Shown: one piece after another, positions 7,921 to 15,394 of the stretch | Numbering within the stretch: position 1 is the first letter of the stretch | Layout of the letters: each line of letters opens with the position of its first letter | DNA from: Leptolinea sp. UBA4782 | Lineage (GTDB): Bacteria > Chloroflexota > Anaerolineae > Anaerolineales > Anaerolineaceae | Assembly (NCBI GenBank): GCA_002403095.1 | Contig: DHHC01000018.1 | Coordinates: 1 to 26,862 of the forward strand | Length of the DNA stretch: 26,862 nucleotides | Direction of reading: 5' to 3' | Position numbers and translations under genes: made by a program | The notes under the pieces: model-generated | What the model was told of the DNA's origin: nothing | What the model saw: the letters and a program-made list of their open reading frames with translations, nothing else | Databases searched by the model: none

Positions 7921-8955
7921 ATGGAAAAAGAGATAACCCAAGAAAAATCTGCGCCTCAGGCAATAGACCAGAAATCCCGTGATGGAGTCCTGCTGGAAGT
8001 TAATGACCTGCACGTCTGGTTTGAACTGCGCCGCTTCGGCTTCGGCCACGCCGGGTATGTCCGGGCTGTGGATGGAGTCAATTTCGACCTGAAAGACGGC
8101 CAGACCATTGCCATCGTGGGAGAAAGCGGCTGCGGCAAGACCAGCCTGATGCGTACCATCCTGCGGCTGAACCACCCCACCAAGGGTGAGGTAATCTTCG
8201 ACGGTAAAGTGATCAATAACTTGAAACCATCCGAACTGAAGGATTACCGTTCGCTGCTGGGTTACGTTCAGCAGGACCCGTACGGCGCTCTGCCGCCCTT
8301 CATGACCGTTCGCAACATCCTTGAGGAACCGCTGCGCGTCAATGGCATTAAAGATAAAACCGAGCTGTTCAACCGGGTTAAGAAATCCCTGGAAGAAGTC
8401 AAGATGAGCCCGGCAGAAGAGTTCATGCCCAAGTTCCCGCACCAGTTGAGCGGCGGGCAGCAGCAACGTGTGGTCATTGCGCGTGCCATGATCATGAATC
8501 CCCGCATGCTGATCGCTGACGAACCGGTATCCATGCTGGATGCTTCGGTGCGTGTCGAAATCCTGAAACTGCTGCGCAACCTGCAGGAAAGCCACAACCT
8601 GGGCGTGATCTACATCACCCACGACCTTTCCACGGTGCGCTACTTCTCCGAGAAGATCTTCGTTATGTACGCCGGGCAGCTGATCGAACGCGGCAATGTT
8701 TCGCAAGTGCTGAACAATACCAAACACCCGTATACCTTCGCCCTGCTGGAGGCAACCTCCGACCCGGATGCCAAGAACGCTCTGGTACAGAAAGAGATCC
8801 CGCCGGGAGAACCGCCCAGCCTGGTGAAACCTCCGGCTGGCTGCCGCTTCCACCCGCGCTGCCCGCACATGATTGAAGGCTTGTGCAACGTGGAAGAGCC
8901 GCCAGATTATGAACCCGAACCCGGCCACTTTGTGGCCTGCTGGCTGTTGAAATGA
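7921..8955 (+). CDS. ABC transporter ATP-binding protein, DppF/OppF type
   Basis: The 344-residue product is the second ATPase, expected to form a heterodimer with its neighbour. Walker A is GESGCGKT (67-74), Q-loop Gln118, signature LSGGQQQR (176-183), Walker B MLIADEP (196-202) and H-loop His234. The C-terminus has PPGEPPSLVKPPAGCRFHPR and paired cysteines (308, 314, 322, 340). Residues 35-46 (LRRFGFGHAGYV) extend the loop before the conserved RAVDGV, as in many DppF proteins. I chose the ATG at 7921; a GTG at 7885 would overlap the upstream gene and add a non-conserved stretch. The stop codon overlaps the next start (ATGA). Confidence 0.94.
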   Translation: MEKEITQEKSAPQAIDQKSRDGVLLEVNDLHVWFELRRFGFGHAGYVRAVDGVNFDLKDGQTIAIVGESGCGKTSLMRTILRLNHPTKGEVIFDGKVINNLKPSELKDYRSLLGYVQQDPYGALPPFMTVRNILEEPLRVNGIKDKTELFNRVKKSLEEVKMSPAEEFMPKFPHQLSGGQQQRVVIARAMIMNPRMLIADEPVSMLDASVRVEILKLLRNLQESHNLGVIYITHDLSTVRYFSEKIFVMYAGQLIERGNVSQVLNNTKHPYTFALLEATSDPDAKNALVQKEIPPGEPPSLVKPPAGCRFHPRCPHMIEGLCNVEEPPDYEPEPGHFVACWLLK

Positions 8956-9164
8956 GAGCCTGGCTGACCACAGGGAGAATGATAACAATTGGCCTGGTGC
9001 TGATGATCCTGGGCATTGTTCTTCCATTCTTGATGGTGTTGGATGTGATCGAATCAACGTTTTTCCTGAACTTCTTCTCCTACATCATCTCCCTGGTGGG
9101 TATGCTGGTCGCCAGTGTCGGTGCGATAATGTGGGGTGTTTCCAAGCGGAATGAACGCCGCTAA
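8952..9164 (+). CDS. Small two-helix membrane protein coupled to the ABC operon
   Basis: The 70-residue product has two hydrophobic helices (about 10-30 and 38-62) and a basic tail (SKRNERR). It belongs to no family I recognise. Its ATG overlaps the stop of the ATPase gene as ATGA, and a strong terminator follows, so it is the last gene of the importer operon and probably translated by coupling. It could be an accessory subunit of the transporter or an unrelated passenger. Overlap, good open frame and membrane pattern support a real gene. Confidence 0.7.
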   Translation: MRAWLTTGRMITIGLVLMILGIVLPFLMVLDVIESTFFLNFFSYIISLVGMLVASVGAIMWGVSKRNERR

Positions 9165-9183
9165 AGCCCCTGAATAAGTGAGT

Positions 9184-9220
9184 AAAACAGCCCTGAAACT
9201 TTTCAGGGCTGTTTTCTTCT
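9184..9220 (+). terminator. Intrinsic terminator of the ABC operon
   Basis: AAAACAGCCCTGAAA (9184-9198) pairs perfectly with TTTCAGGGCTGTTTT (9201-9215), followed by CTTCT. The GC-rich core plus T-rich tail makes a classic rho-independent terminator. Confidence 0.92.
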
Positions 9221-9221
9221 A

Positions 9222-9250
9222 TTGACAGTTCCCGGTTGCATGGGTATAGT
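9222..9250 (+). promoter_or_regulatory. Sigma-70-type promoter of the epimerase gene
   Basis: TTGACA at 9222-9227, a 17-base spacer and TATAGT at 9245-9250 lie directly after the terminator. Predicted start is near 9257, giving a leader of about 60 nt before 9316. Confidence 0.8.
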
Positions 9251-9315
9251 ACACACCGGGTTGATTGGACAACCGAAAACATCATTAAAGCTGCATTTCA
9301 GAGGAGTTTATCTGC

Positions 9316-9969
9316 ATGACAATTGAAGTATCCGCTTCACTGCTTGCCGCCGATTACGCCAACCTGGCAAAGGATGTTGCCCTGGCTGTGGAAGCCGGAG
9401 CCGATTCCTTCCACTTTGATGTGATGGACGGCCATTACGTCCCCAATATAGCCCTTTCGCCGCAGCATCTTATTGCTCTCCGCCCATACACCAGCCTGCC
9501 GTTCAGCCTGCACCTTGAGCTGGGCAACCCCGACCAGGTGCTGGACACTTTCGGCAAGCTGGATGCTGATATCATCTCCTTCCAGCTGGACCGGTCACCC
9601 GACCCAAAAACGACCATTGAACGCATCCTTAAGCGCGGCACAAAGGTCAGCATGTGTGTCAACGTGGATGTCCCCCTGGAACAGACACTGCCTTTCATTA
9701 ACATGCTGGACGAGGTTTTGATGCTGGGGGTGAATCCCGGTTTCGGCGGTCAGCCGATGTACCCGCAGATGGGCGAGCGCATCCAGCAAATGAGCCGGAT
9801 GATCGAGAAGGAGAAGCCGGGCATTCCGATCGCCGTTGACGGCGGGGTTTCGTTGAAGACAGCCCCGATGTTGGTGGCTGCCGGCGCAGAAAGATTGATC
9901 AGCGGTTCGGCATTTTTCGGTGCGCCCGATAAGGCGGAATTTGTCCGGCAGATGAAGGCGCTGGGCTGA
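9316..9969 (+). CDS. rpe: Ribulose-phosphate 3-epimerase family protein
   Basis: The 217-residue product has the family's usual length and TIM-barrel motifs. The enzyme interconverts ribulose 5-phosphate and xylulose 5-phosphate in the pentose phosphate pathway. SASLLAADYANL (6-17), HFDVMDGHYVPN (33-44, with His33, Asp35 and Met37), His66 in LHLELG, VNPGFGGQ (139-146), and AVDGG (174-178, Asp175) supply the metal ligands and catalytic acid/base pair. The C-terminal phosphate-binding segment is AAGAERLISGSAFF. Differences: the usual HLM is HLE, and the usual HxEA strand is FQLDRS. It may therefore be a divergent epimerase or act on a related sugar phosphate. GAGGAG precedes the start at good spacing. 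It is a single-gene unit with its own promoter. Confidence 0.85.
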   Translation: MTIEVSASLLAADYANLAKDVALAVEAGADSFHFDVMDGHYVPNIALSPQHLIALRPYTSLPFSLHLELGNPDQVLDTFGKLDADIISFQLDRSPDPKTTIERILKRGTKVSMCVNVDVPLEQTLPFINMLDEVLMLGVNPGFGGQPMYPQMGERIQQMSRMIEKEKPGIPIAVDGGVSLKTAPMLVAAGAERLISGSAFFGAPDKAEFVRQMKALG

Positions 9970-10008
9970 GGTAACCATTCTTTTTTCAATCTGAGTGCTA
10001 CTTTTTAT

Positions 10009-10089
10009 TGTCACTCTGAGGGAGCCTGCGACCGAAGAATCTTGCATAGGTTTTTCAAAGCGAGATTCTTCACTTCGTTCAGAATGACA
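10009..10089. repeat. Palindromic intergenic repeat (CHSERSEES-type element)
   Basis: TGTCACTCTGA (10009-10019) and TCAGAATGACA (10079-10089) are terminal inverted repeats with one mismatch. Inside, GAAGAATCT and AGATTCTTC form a second inverted pair. Read on the minus strand it encodes CHSERSEESRF, a well-known spurious translation of an intergenic repeat found in many bacteria. It probably folds into a long hairpin; it carries no gene. Confidence 0.75.
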
Positions 10090-10101
10090 ACCGGAGTACG
10101 G

Positions 10102-10140
10102 CACCCTGAGGAAGCAGGAGATCGAAGGACCCTGCCCTGG
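10102..10140. repeat. Partial second copy of the intergenic repeat
   Basis: CACCCTGAGGAAGCAGGAG followed by ATCGAAGGACCCTGC resembles one arm of the adjacent element (TCACTCTGAGGGAGCCTGCG then ACCGAAGAATCTTGC). It looks like a diverged, truncated copy in the same orientation. Confidence 0.5.
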
Positions 10141-10154
10141 AATATAAATAAACA

Positions 10155-10186
10155 ATGAGGCTGCCCTATGGTTGGGACAGCCTCAT
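10155..10186 (-). terminator. Terminator after the OsmC gene
   Basis: ATGAGGCTG (10155-10163) pairs with CAGCCTCAT (10178-10186), and the stem can extend inward. On the minus strand it is followed by TGTTTATTTATA, so it serves the OsmC gene best; it may also stop readthrough from the epimerase side. Confidence 0.65.
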
Positions 10187-10207
10187 AATGTATAGAATAC
10201 GTATTCG

Positions 10208-10645
10208 CTAGGCTACAACAAAATGCACTGATGAAGCATGCTTGATGTTGTCTGTCACCGGGCAGCGCAATTCAACATCCTGCACAAACTTCTCTTTCTC
10301 TTCCCGGGACATGTCGACATCCACATCTACAACCACTCGGATTTCCTGGAATCCAGACCGGTCATCAGTTTTTTTACCCATCAGGACCATGGTGTTCAGG
10401 TCTCCATCTACTTTCACCTGGATTCCGCGCACAGGTAATCTTTCCTGTCGGGCTTTGATCAAACCGATCGTCACTATACAGCTTGCCAGGGCGAAGAACA
10501 GGTATTCCAGCGCGGTTGGCCCCGCATCTTTGCCGCCTGAGTCGGCAGGCTGGTCAACAGTCAATGAAAACTGGCGAGTTTTAACCTCAATTTCAAATCC
10601 CTGCCGGCTCCTGGCTTCAACGCTAACCGTTTTATTTACAGACAT
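10208..10645 (-). CDS. OsmC-family protein
   Basis: The 145-residue product has the usual length and fold markers of the OsmC/Ohr family, thiol-dependent peroxidases or related stress proteins. The first cysteine is Cys56 in the helix EYLFFALASC, and the second is Cys128 in RCPVTDNI. These two conserved cysteines form the peroxidatic/resolving pair in Ohr and OsmC. GGKDAGPTALEYL is the typical segment before the first Cys. AGGAGGT precedes the ATG at good spacing. The gene lies 124 bases downstream of the cupin gene in the same direction and may be co-transcribed. It belongs to the broader YhfA-like OsmC group rather than clearly to Ohr, so its substrate is uncertain. Confidence 0.9.
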   Translation of the reverse strand: MSVNKTVSVEARSRQGFEIEVKTRQFSLTVDQPADSGGKDAGPTALEYLFFALASCIVTIGLIKARQERLPVRGIQVKVDGDLNTMVLMGKKTDDRSGFQEIRVVVDVDVDMSREEKEKFVQDVELRCPVTDNIKHASSVHFVVA

Positions 10646-10769
10646 CTTTACCTCCTAAACATTCATTAGCAAGAGAGACCCCCACTATTTGTAGTTTTAA
10701 GTAATTGCTGCGCCAAATTGCCAACCGCCTGGGTGTAACTATCATACCCGCATGCAGGTGATCGCGTGT

Positions 10770-11138
10770 CTACCGTCTGCCCACCACCACGCACAGAAAA
10801 CCAAGCGGCTCATCTCCCAGCACCACGAATTGGTGCAGGTCATTGCCGGAGATGAAAATGGCGTCTTTTGGGCCAACCTCGAAGAATTCATCTTTCAGCT
10901 GCACCCTGGCACGCCCGTGCATGATGATCACACCATGCTCGTGCGGGTGAAACTCTTTGTTGCTGTGTTTGCCGGGTTCCAGGTGGAAATAGCGGATATG
11001 GAAGTTGTTGGATCCCTCTTCCGGTCCTACCGGGACCTGCTTGGTAACGCCGTCAAATTCTTCACTGTAGCGCCTTACTTCCACACCTTCCCAGGTGTAA
11101 TCGTTGTCTTTACCGTTAAAACGTCGAATGATACTCAT
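10770..11138 (-). CDS. Small cupin-domain protein
   Basis: The 122-residue product is a single cupin barrel. Motif 1 is HPHEHGVIIMHGRARV with His64, His66 and His68 as likely metal ligands. Motif 2 is FISGNDLHQFVVLGDEPLGF with His102. Both motifs keep their metal-binding residues, but small cupins range from isomerases to dioxygenases to binding proteins, so the reaction is unknown. I chose the ATG at 11138 (preceded by AAGGAAAGAG). An in-frame ATG at 11168 lies inside the predicted -10 box and would not be transcribed. The gene is divergent from the broken hydrolase gene. Confidence 0.87.
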   Translation of the reverse strand: MSIIRRFNGKDNDYTWEGVEVRRYSEEFDGVTKQVPVGPEEGSNNFHIRYFHLEPGKHSNKEFHPHEHGVIIMHGRARVQLKDEFFEVGPKDAIFISGNDLHQFVVLGDEPLGFLCVVVGRR

Positions 11139-11166
11139 GGCTCTTTCCTTTTTTATCGTTTTTGCC

Positions 11167-11175
11167 ATTATAACA
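11167..11175 (-). promoter_or_regulatory. Extended -10 promoter of the cupin gene
   Basis: On the minus strand the sequence reads TGTTATAAT, an extended -10 (TGn plus perfect TATAAT). No good -35 is seen at 17 bases. The predicted start near 11160 leaves about 20 nt before the ATG at 11138. Confidence 0.5.
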
Positions 11176-11295
11176 TGCGCAATTTTTTAATCCAGCTTTG
11201 TACAACTGGGACAGGTTGAAGCATAAGCAAGGGCAAAGAAATCTCAAAAACACTTTAATCGAATTATCTTTCATTCTGCTGCAATCAGGGATATT

Positions 11296-12088
11296 GTGGC
11301 TGACCCTTTGCTCCACTTTACCCGGTCCAGTAAATTTCAGAAGCAGAAGATCGTCTGCCTGCATGGGGGCGGCAGTTCCTCCTGGATGTGGAAACCTGTA
11401 ACCAGCTTGCTGCCGCAGTACCATTGCATTGCAGTTGACCTGCCGCAGCACGGCAGGAGCAAAGCGATTGGTTCGTTTACCATGCCCTTTGCGGCAGAGA
11501 AAGTTGCCGAACTGATCGACTATCTCAGCCCGGATGAGCCGGTACACCTGGCAGATCTCTCAGAAGGAGCCCAGGTGGTTGTGCAAATGCTGGCTTCGCA
11601 CACACGGGTAATAAAATCAGCATTCATTTCCAGGGCCTTGCTGCCAGTACCCGGGGCGGGGATATTCGCCTCAAAATGGGCCGCCCGCTGGGCTTTCCAC
11701 CTGGCGGTTAAACCGTTTAAGAATTGGGATTACTGGATCAGGCTGAATATGAAGTATGCCGCTGGTATTCCAGAGCAATACTTTGCCCACTTTAACCAGG
11801 ATTTCCAAAATATCACTAAAGACGCCTTTGCCAACCTCATGGCAGCCAACCAGCGCTTCAGGCTGCCGGAAGGGCTGCAAAAAACCAGGTACCTGTGTTT
11901 ATCGTTTGCGGGCGTAAGGAGTACCGCGCCATGCAGGCTTCTGCGGCATTGCTGAAGGAAATTCTGCCTAATTTCAGGAGGTTAACTATGAACCTGGGAA
12001 AACGCGCCAGTATGGCTGAGGAACATATCTGGGCATAACGCTGCCCCACTGCTTTGCAGGAATCCTAGATAGCTGGATAGAAGAATAA
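11296..12088 (+). pseudogene. Alpha/beta hydrolase, broken by two frameshifts
   Basis: The reading frame from a GTG at 11296 gives an alpha/beta hydrolase start: LHGGGSSSWMWKPV (oxyanion region), VDLPQHGRS, and the nucleophile elbow LADLSEGA (Ser89). At the A6 run 11879-11884 the homology moves to another frame. With one extra A the protein continues LQKNQVPVFIVCGRKEYRAM. This second frame ends at 12036-12038 after EEHIWA. A third frame from 12038 then gives TLPHCFAGILDSWIEE, ending at 12086-12088. Restoring one base at each site yields about 264 residues, the normal size. The glycine usually found two residues before the elbow Ser is Asp here, consistent with decay. A sequencing or assembly error in the A run is possible, but two lesions plus the elbow change favour a pseudogene. 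Confidence 0.75.
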
Positions 12089-12089
12089 G

Positions 12090-12117
12090 ACCTGACTCCT
12101 GAAATCAGGAGTCAGGT
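12090..12117 (-). terminator. Terminator after the DegV gene
   Basis: ACCTGACTCCTGA (12090-12102) pairs perfectly with TCAGGAGTCAGGT (12105-12117). On the minus strand the hairpin is followed by CTTATTCTTCT, which is T-rich, so it most likely ends DegV transcription. Confidence 0.7.
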
Positions 12118-12142
12118 ATGGATATCCGGTTAGTATAGGTCA

Positions 12143-13006
12143 TCAGCCAACATCAGCAAACAAGGCTTCCGGCCCTACAGACAGGCCAACCATCGTCGGC
12201 CCGGTATGGGCGCCGAGGACAGGGGCGATGGGAAGCACCGGGTCAAAAATACAATCGAATGCAGCGCTGAGCTTATCGCGCAGCTGCTCTACAGCCTCCA
12301 TATTATCGCCATGCAAGAGCTGCACGCGCAGCCGGGTTGCGGTGCCGTACCAGGCTTCGATCTGGTGAATCATGCCCTGTAAAGCCTTGTTGATGGAAGT
12401 GAATTTTCCTACCTGGTAATACTTGCCGTGCTGCTTATCCACGCCGATGATCGGTTTGATGTTTAACAACGAAGCCACCAGCCCGGAAATGTGGCTGATG
12501 CGGCCGCCGTGGATGAGATAACGCAGGTCGCTGAGGGTAAACATGCCATACACTTTCTGCTGCAGCACCTCAAGCTTTTGCCGGATCTCGTTTAAGCTCT
12601 TGCCCTCATGCAGCATTTTGGCAGCCGTCTCCACCTGCCAGCCGAACGGGCAGGAAAGAGTTTTACTATCCCAAAAAGTCACATGGGCTTCAGGCACCAT
12701 AGCTGCACCAGCCTGGGCAGCATTCATCGTGCCGCTCAACCCGGATGAAATATGCATAGATAAAATTTCAGGATCGGTCTTAGCCAGTTCACGGTACATT
12801 TCTGCAAATTCGCCAGCGGAAGGCATGGAGGTGGTGGGGAAACTTTCTGTTACTCCCAGCATTTTGTAAAACGTTGCTCCATCCAGGTCTATACCGCTGT
12901 TATAGGTCTTTCCATCAAGGATGATGCGCAGAGCGGCAAACTTGATGCCGTACTTCTCGATCACTTCCGGGGTGATATCTGCACCCCTGTCTGTCAGTAA
13001 TTGCAT
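12143..13006 (-). CDS. DegV-family fatty-acid-binding protein
   Basis: The 287-residue product has the family's usual length and motifs. TTSMPSAGEF (58-67) corresponds to the TSQPS segment, and HISSGLSGTMNAAQ (85-98) contains the serine/glycine loop that holds the carboxyl group of a bound fatty acid in known structures. LIHGGRISHISGLVASLLNI, followed by KPII, is the typical C-lobe signature, and GAHTGPTMVG is the final conserved loop. In Firmicutes, DegV-type proteins (FakB) bring fatty acids to the kinase FakA; no kinase gene is visible here. AAGGA precedes the ATG. The gene is divergent from the GH42 gene. Confidence 0.92.
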   Translation of the reverse strand: MQLLTDRGADITPEVIEKYGIKFAALRIILDGKTYNSGIDLDGATFYKMLGVTESFPTTSMPSAGEFAEMYRELAKTDPEILSMHISSGLSGTMNAAQAGAAMVPEAHVTFWDSKTLSCPFGWQVETAAKMLHEGKSLNEIRQKLEVLQQKVYGMFTLSDLRYLIHGGRISHISGLVASLLNIKPIIGVDKQHGKYYQVGKFTSINKALQGMIHQIEAWYGTATRLRVQLLHGDNMEAVEQLRDKLSAAFDCIFDPVLPIAPVLGAHTGPTMVGLSVGPEALFADVG

Positions 13007-13039
13007 GATAAATATCCTTATTGCCAGATTTTAATCCAC

Positions 13040-13076
13040 TGGTTTCACAAGAAGGTGTAACCAGATGATGAAACCA
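13040..13076. promoter_or_regulatory. Inverted repeat upstream of the DegV gene
   Basis: TGGTTTCA (13040-13047) and TGAAACCA (13069-13076) form a perfect inverted repeat. An alternative pair, CTGGTT (13039-13044) with AACCAG (13059-13064), overlaps it, so two mutually exclusive hairpins are possible in the DegV 5' region. Confidence 0.35.
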
Positions 13077-13150
13077 TATACGTGGCCGGATTATCCCAGA
13101 GATAATTCGGAATCACAATCTCTTAACACAAGAATAGGTATATAGGTACT

Positions 13151-13165
13151 AAGTCACAGTGACTT
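13151..13165. promoter_or_regulatory. Perfect 15-bp dyad, candidate operator
   Basis: AAGTCAC and GTGACTT flank a single A, a perfect odd palindrome between the divergent DegV and GH42 genes. It lies about 60 bases upstream of the GH42 -10 box, a position fitting an activator or distal operator. No regulator gene is adjacent. Confidence 0.4.
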
Positions 13166-13194
13166 GCCAGCAGACCTGCCTGGCGAACCTTAGC

Positions 13195-13224
13195 TTCGTG
13201 CAAACCATTTGAGTGGCGTATAAT
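13195..13224 (+). promoter_or_regulatory. Probable promoter of the GH42 gene
   Basis: A perfect TATAAT at 13219-13224 follows a weak -35 (TTCGTG, 13195-13200) by 18 bases. The start would fall near 13231, just before the CGGAG ribosome site. The poor -35 fits a promoter that needs an activator. Confidence 0.45.
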
Positions 13225-13250
13225 TGCTTCATCCTATTCGGAGCTAGATT

Positions 13251-15314
13251 ATGCCGCCATTGACGCAAAAACCTTCCATATTCCTGGGCGCAACCTATTA
13301 TGCCGAGCAGTTTTCACCCGATCAATGGACTGACGATATTGCCCTGATGCAGAAAGCCGGGTTGACCGCGGTCAGGTTGGGCGATACTGCCTGGTCGGCT
13401 TTTCAACCGGATGAAGATATTTTTTCCCTGGATTGGATGGCAGGCCTGCTGGACCGGTTTGAAGAGGCGGGAATCGCAGTTATCATGGCAACACCAGCTG
13501 CTGCTCCACCGGTATGGTTAACCAGCAAGTACCCAAATATGCTTGCCCTGCAGGAAAATGGCAGACGGATGCTCTCTGAAAACCGCAGCCCGGTGTGCAT
13601 CACCTCTCTCGAGCACCATGCCGCAGCAAACAAGATTGTGAAAGCCATGCTTGCCTCCTTTGGAAAGCACCCTGCCATCATCGGCTGGCAGGCGGACAAT
13701 GCCTTCCAGCGGGTTTGCTACTGTGAGAGATGCCAGGCACAGTTCCAGGAATTCCTCAAGGATAAATACGGCTCGCTGGCAGACCTGAACCAGCGTTGGA
13801 GCAGCCGGGTGCGCAGCCAGGAGTATACCGCCTGGGAACAAATAAACCTGCCTGCAGGCAGCCATCATCCGGTGCTGCTGCTTGAGCATAAACGGTTTGT
13901 TACCCGCTGCTATGAAAAGTACCTGGGCATGCTGGTTTACCTGTTGCGGGAGGGGATTTCCGAAAGCGCCTGGATCACCCACAATTTCCAGGGCATGGAC
14001 AGCCCGCACAATTCAACTTTGCTAGCCGGGCACCTGGATACAGCCGGGATGGATTGGTACATCGGGCGCGGACAGCATGACTTCCGCACAAGCAGCGCAG
14101 AACTGGCTTACACCCGCGGTTTGAAAAAGCAGAACTACTGGGTGCTTGAAGCCCAACCCGGCAATGTCAGCTGGGCGTCCATCAGTAACACCCTGGATAA
14201 AGGCTCTGTCCGCAGTATGGTCTGGCATGCAGTAGCGCAAGGCAGCGACGGCATGCTTTTCTGGCACTGGCGCACTTCCCCCGGCGGGATGGACCAGTTC
14301 CACGGCAGCCTGTTGAACCAGGCCGGTGGGCCACGCCTGGTTTATGATGAGATAGCCCAGGCGGCAAGCGAGCTTGCCCAGGTGCAGGACTTGCTCGCGG
14401 AGAGCGCGGTTACGAATGAGGTAGCCATCCTGTACGACGATGACAGCCGCTGGTCGCTGAATTCCCTCCCCATGCATGTAGATTTCGATTACACCCAGCA
14501 CCTGCAGCATTATGCCCGGCCGCTGGCAGCTGCCAACATTCCTTTCGATGTCATCCCGGCTGATTCACCCTTACAAGGGTACAAGCTGGTGCTTGCCCCT
14601 GCCCTCACTATCCTGACAGAGGAAAGGATCGCTGCCTTATCCGGGTTCGTAAAAGCCGGTGGGCACCTGGTTCTGACGATGCGCAGTGGGGTGAAGGATA
14701 GCAGCAATGCCATGCTTCCATCCCGCCCGCCGGGTGGGTTGACCGAACTGGCCGGAGTGGTGGTGGAAGAAGCTTATGCACTTTCTGAGCCGGTTGCGAT
14801 CAAGGCAAATTACTTCCAGGGCAGCGCTAAGATCTGGGCAGAGCGTCTGCACAGGTTGGACTCCACCACTATTGAGGTAGCCCATTACAGCATTGGGCTG
14901 AACCGCTGGCTGAACGAAACACTGGCCATGACTGTGCGTTCTTTTGGCAGAGGGCTGGTGTATTACATTGGCTGCTGGCTGGATGACACCTCACAGGCAG
15001 CCGTGATCAACCGCCTGGCGCATAGCGCCTTGATCTTCCCGCCCAAAACACCGGCCGGTGTGCACGTTTCCGTCCGTAAACAAAAAGACGGCAAGGAAAT
15101 ATTCTTTGTCATCAACCACACTCCCCGGCCGCAGCGGATTATCTGGCCCTGGTATGCGCGGGAACACCTGGCAGGCATCATCGTTGACGGAACGTATATG
15201 ATGGAACCTTACGGTATTGCAGTTCTTACCCGTGAAAAGAAACCGCCTGTCTCCAAACCCATACCTGAGCAGTCTGAAGCAGCACAACCGGCTCCAGAAA
15301 CCAGCCAGGAGTAA
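13251..15314 (+). CDS. Glycoside hydrolase family 42 protein lacking the usual acid/base Glu
   Basis: The 687-residue product matches GH42 beta-galactosidases over its length: YYAEQFSPDQWTDDIALMQ (16-34), AVRLGDTAWSAFQP, and a (beta/alpha)8 domain to about 380. A Rossmann-like trimerisation domain follows at about 390-600 (VAILYDDDSRWSLNS), then a small beta domain. Four cysteines (116, 156, 158, 161) match the GH42 zinc site. The nucleophile is present as Glu300 in WVLEAQPGNVSW. The acid/base position, normally Glu in DNE, is Ala151 here (GWQADNAF, codon GCC at 13701-13703). Residues 662-687 form a Pro/Glu-rich tail unusual for the family. There is no signal peptide. It could be inactive, use another residue, or perform substrate-assisted chemistry. 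The ATG has CGGAG upstream, and a terminator follows the stop. Confidence 0.9.
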   Translation: MPPLTQKPSIFLGATYYAEQFSPDQWTDDIALMQKAGLTAVRLGDTAWSAFQPDEDIFSLDWMAGLLDRFEEAGIAVIMATPAAAPPVWLTSKYPNMLALQENGRRMLSENRSPVCITSLEHHAAANKIVKAMLASFGKHPAIIGWQADNAFQRVCYCERCQAQFQEFLKDKYGSLADLNQRWSSRVRSQEYTAWEQINLPAGSHHPVLLLEHKRFVTRCYEKYLGMLVYLLREGISESAWITHNFQGMDSPHNSTLLAGHLDTAGMDWYIGRGQHDFRTSSAELAYTRGLKKQNYWVLEAQPGNVSWASISNTLDKGSVRSMVWHAVAQGSDGMLFWHWRTSPGGMDQFHGSLLNQAGGPRLVYDEIAQAASELAQVQDLLAESAVTNEVAILYDDDSRWSLNSLPMHVDFDYTQHLQHYARPLAAANIPFDVIPADSPLQGYKLVLAPALTILTEERIAALSGFVKAGGHLVLTMRSGVKDSSNAMLPSRPPGGLTELAGVVVEEAYALSEPVAIKANYFQGSAKIWAERLHRLDSTTIEVAHYSIGLNRWLNETLAMTVRSFGRGLVYYIGCWLDDTSQAAVINRLAHSALIFPPKTPAGVHVSVRKQKDGKEIFFVINHTPRPQRIIWPWYAREHLAGIIVDGTYMMEPYGIAVLTREKKPPVSKPIPEQSEAAQPAPETSQE

Positions 15315-15348
15315 ATCCGCCGGTACATTCTTGGCAACCCACACAAAA

Positions 15349-15382
15349 AATCCCGTGCAGAAATTTGTAACTGCACGGGATT
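15349..15382. terminator. Bidirectional terminator between GH42 and SDR genes
   Basis: AATCCCGTGCAG (15349-15360) pairs perfectly with CTGCACGGGATT (15371-15382). TATTTATTATG follows on plus, and TTTTTTGTGTG follows on minus, so it can stop both convergent genes. Confidence 0.92.
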
Positions 15383-15394
15383 ATTTATTATGGC

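Noticed and set aside
7696..9057. A 453-codon open frame on minus across both ATPase genes
   Set aside because: It covers the conserved ATPase motifs on the other strand and its translation looks like no protein family.
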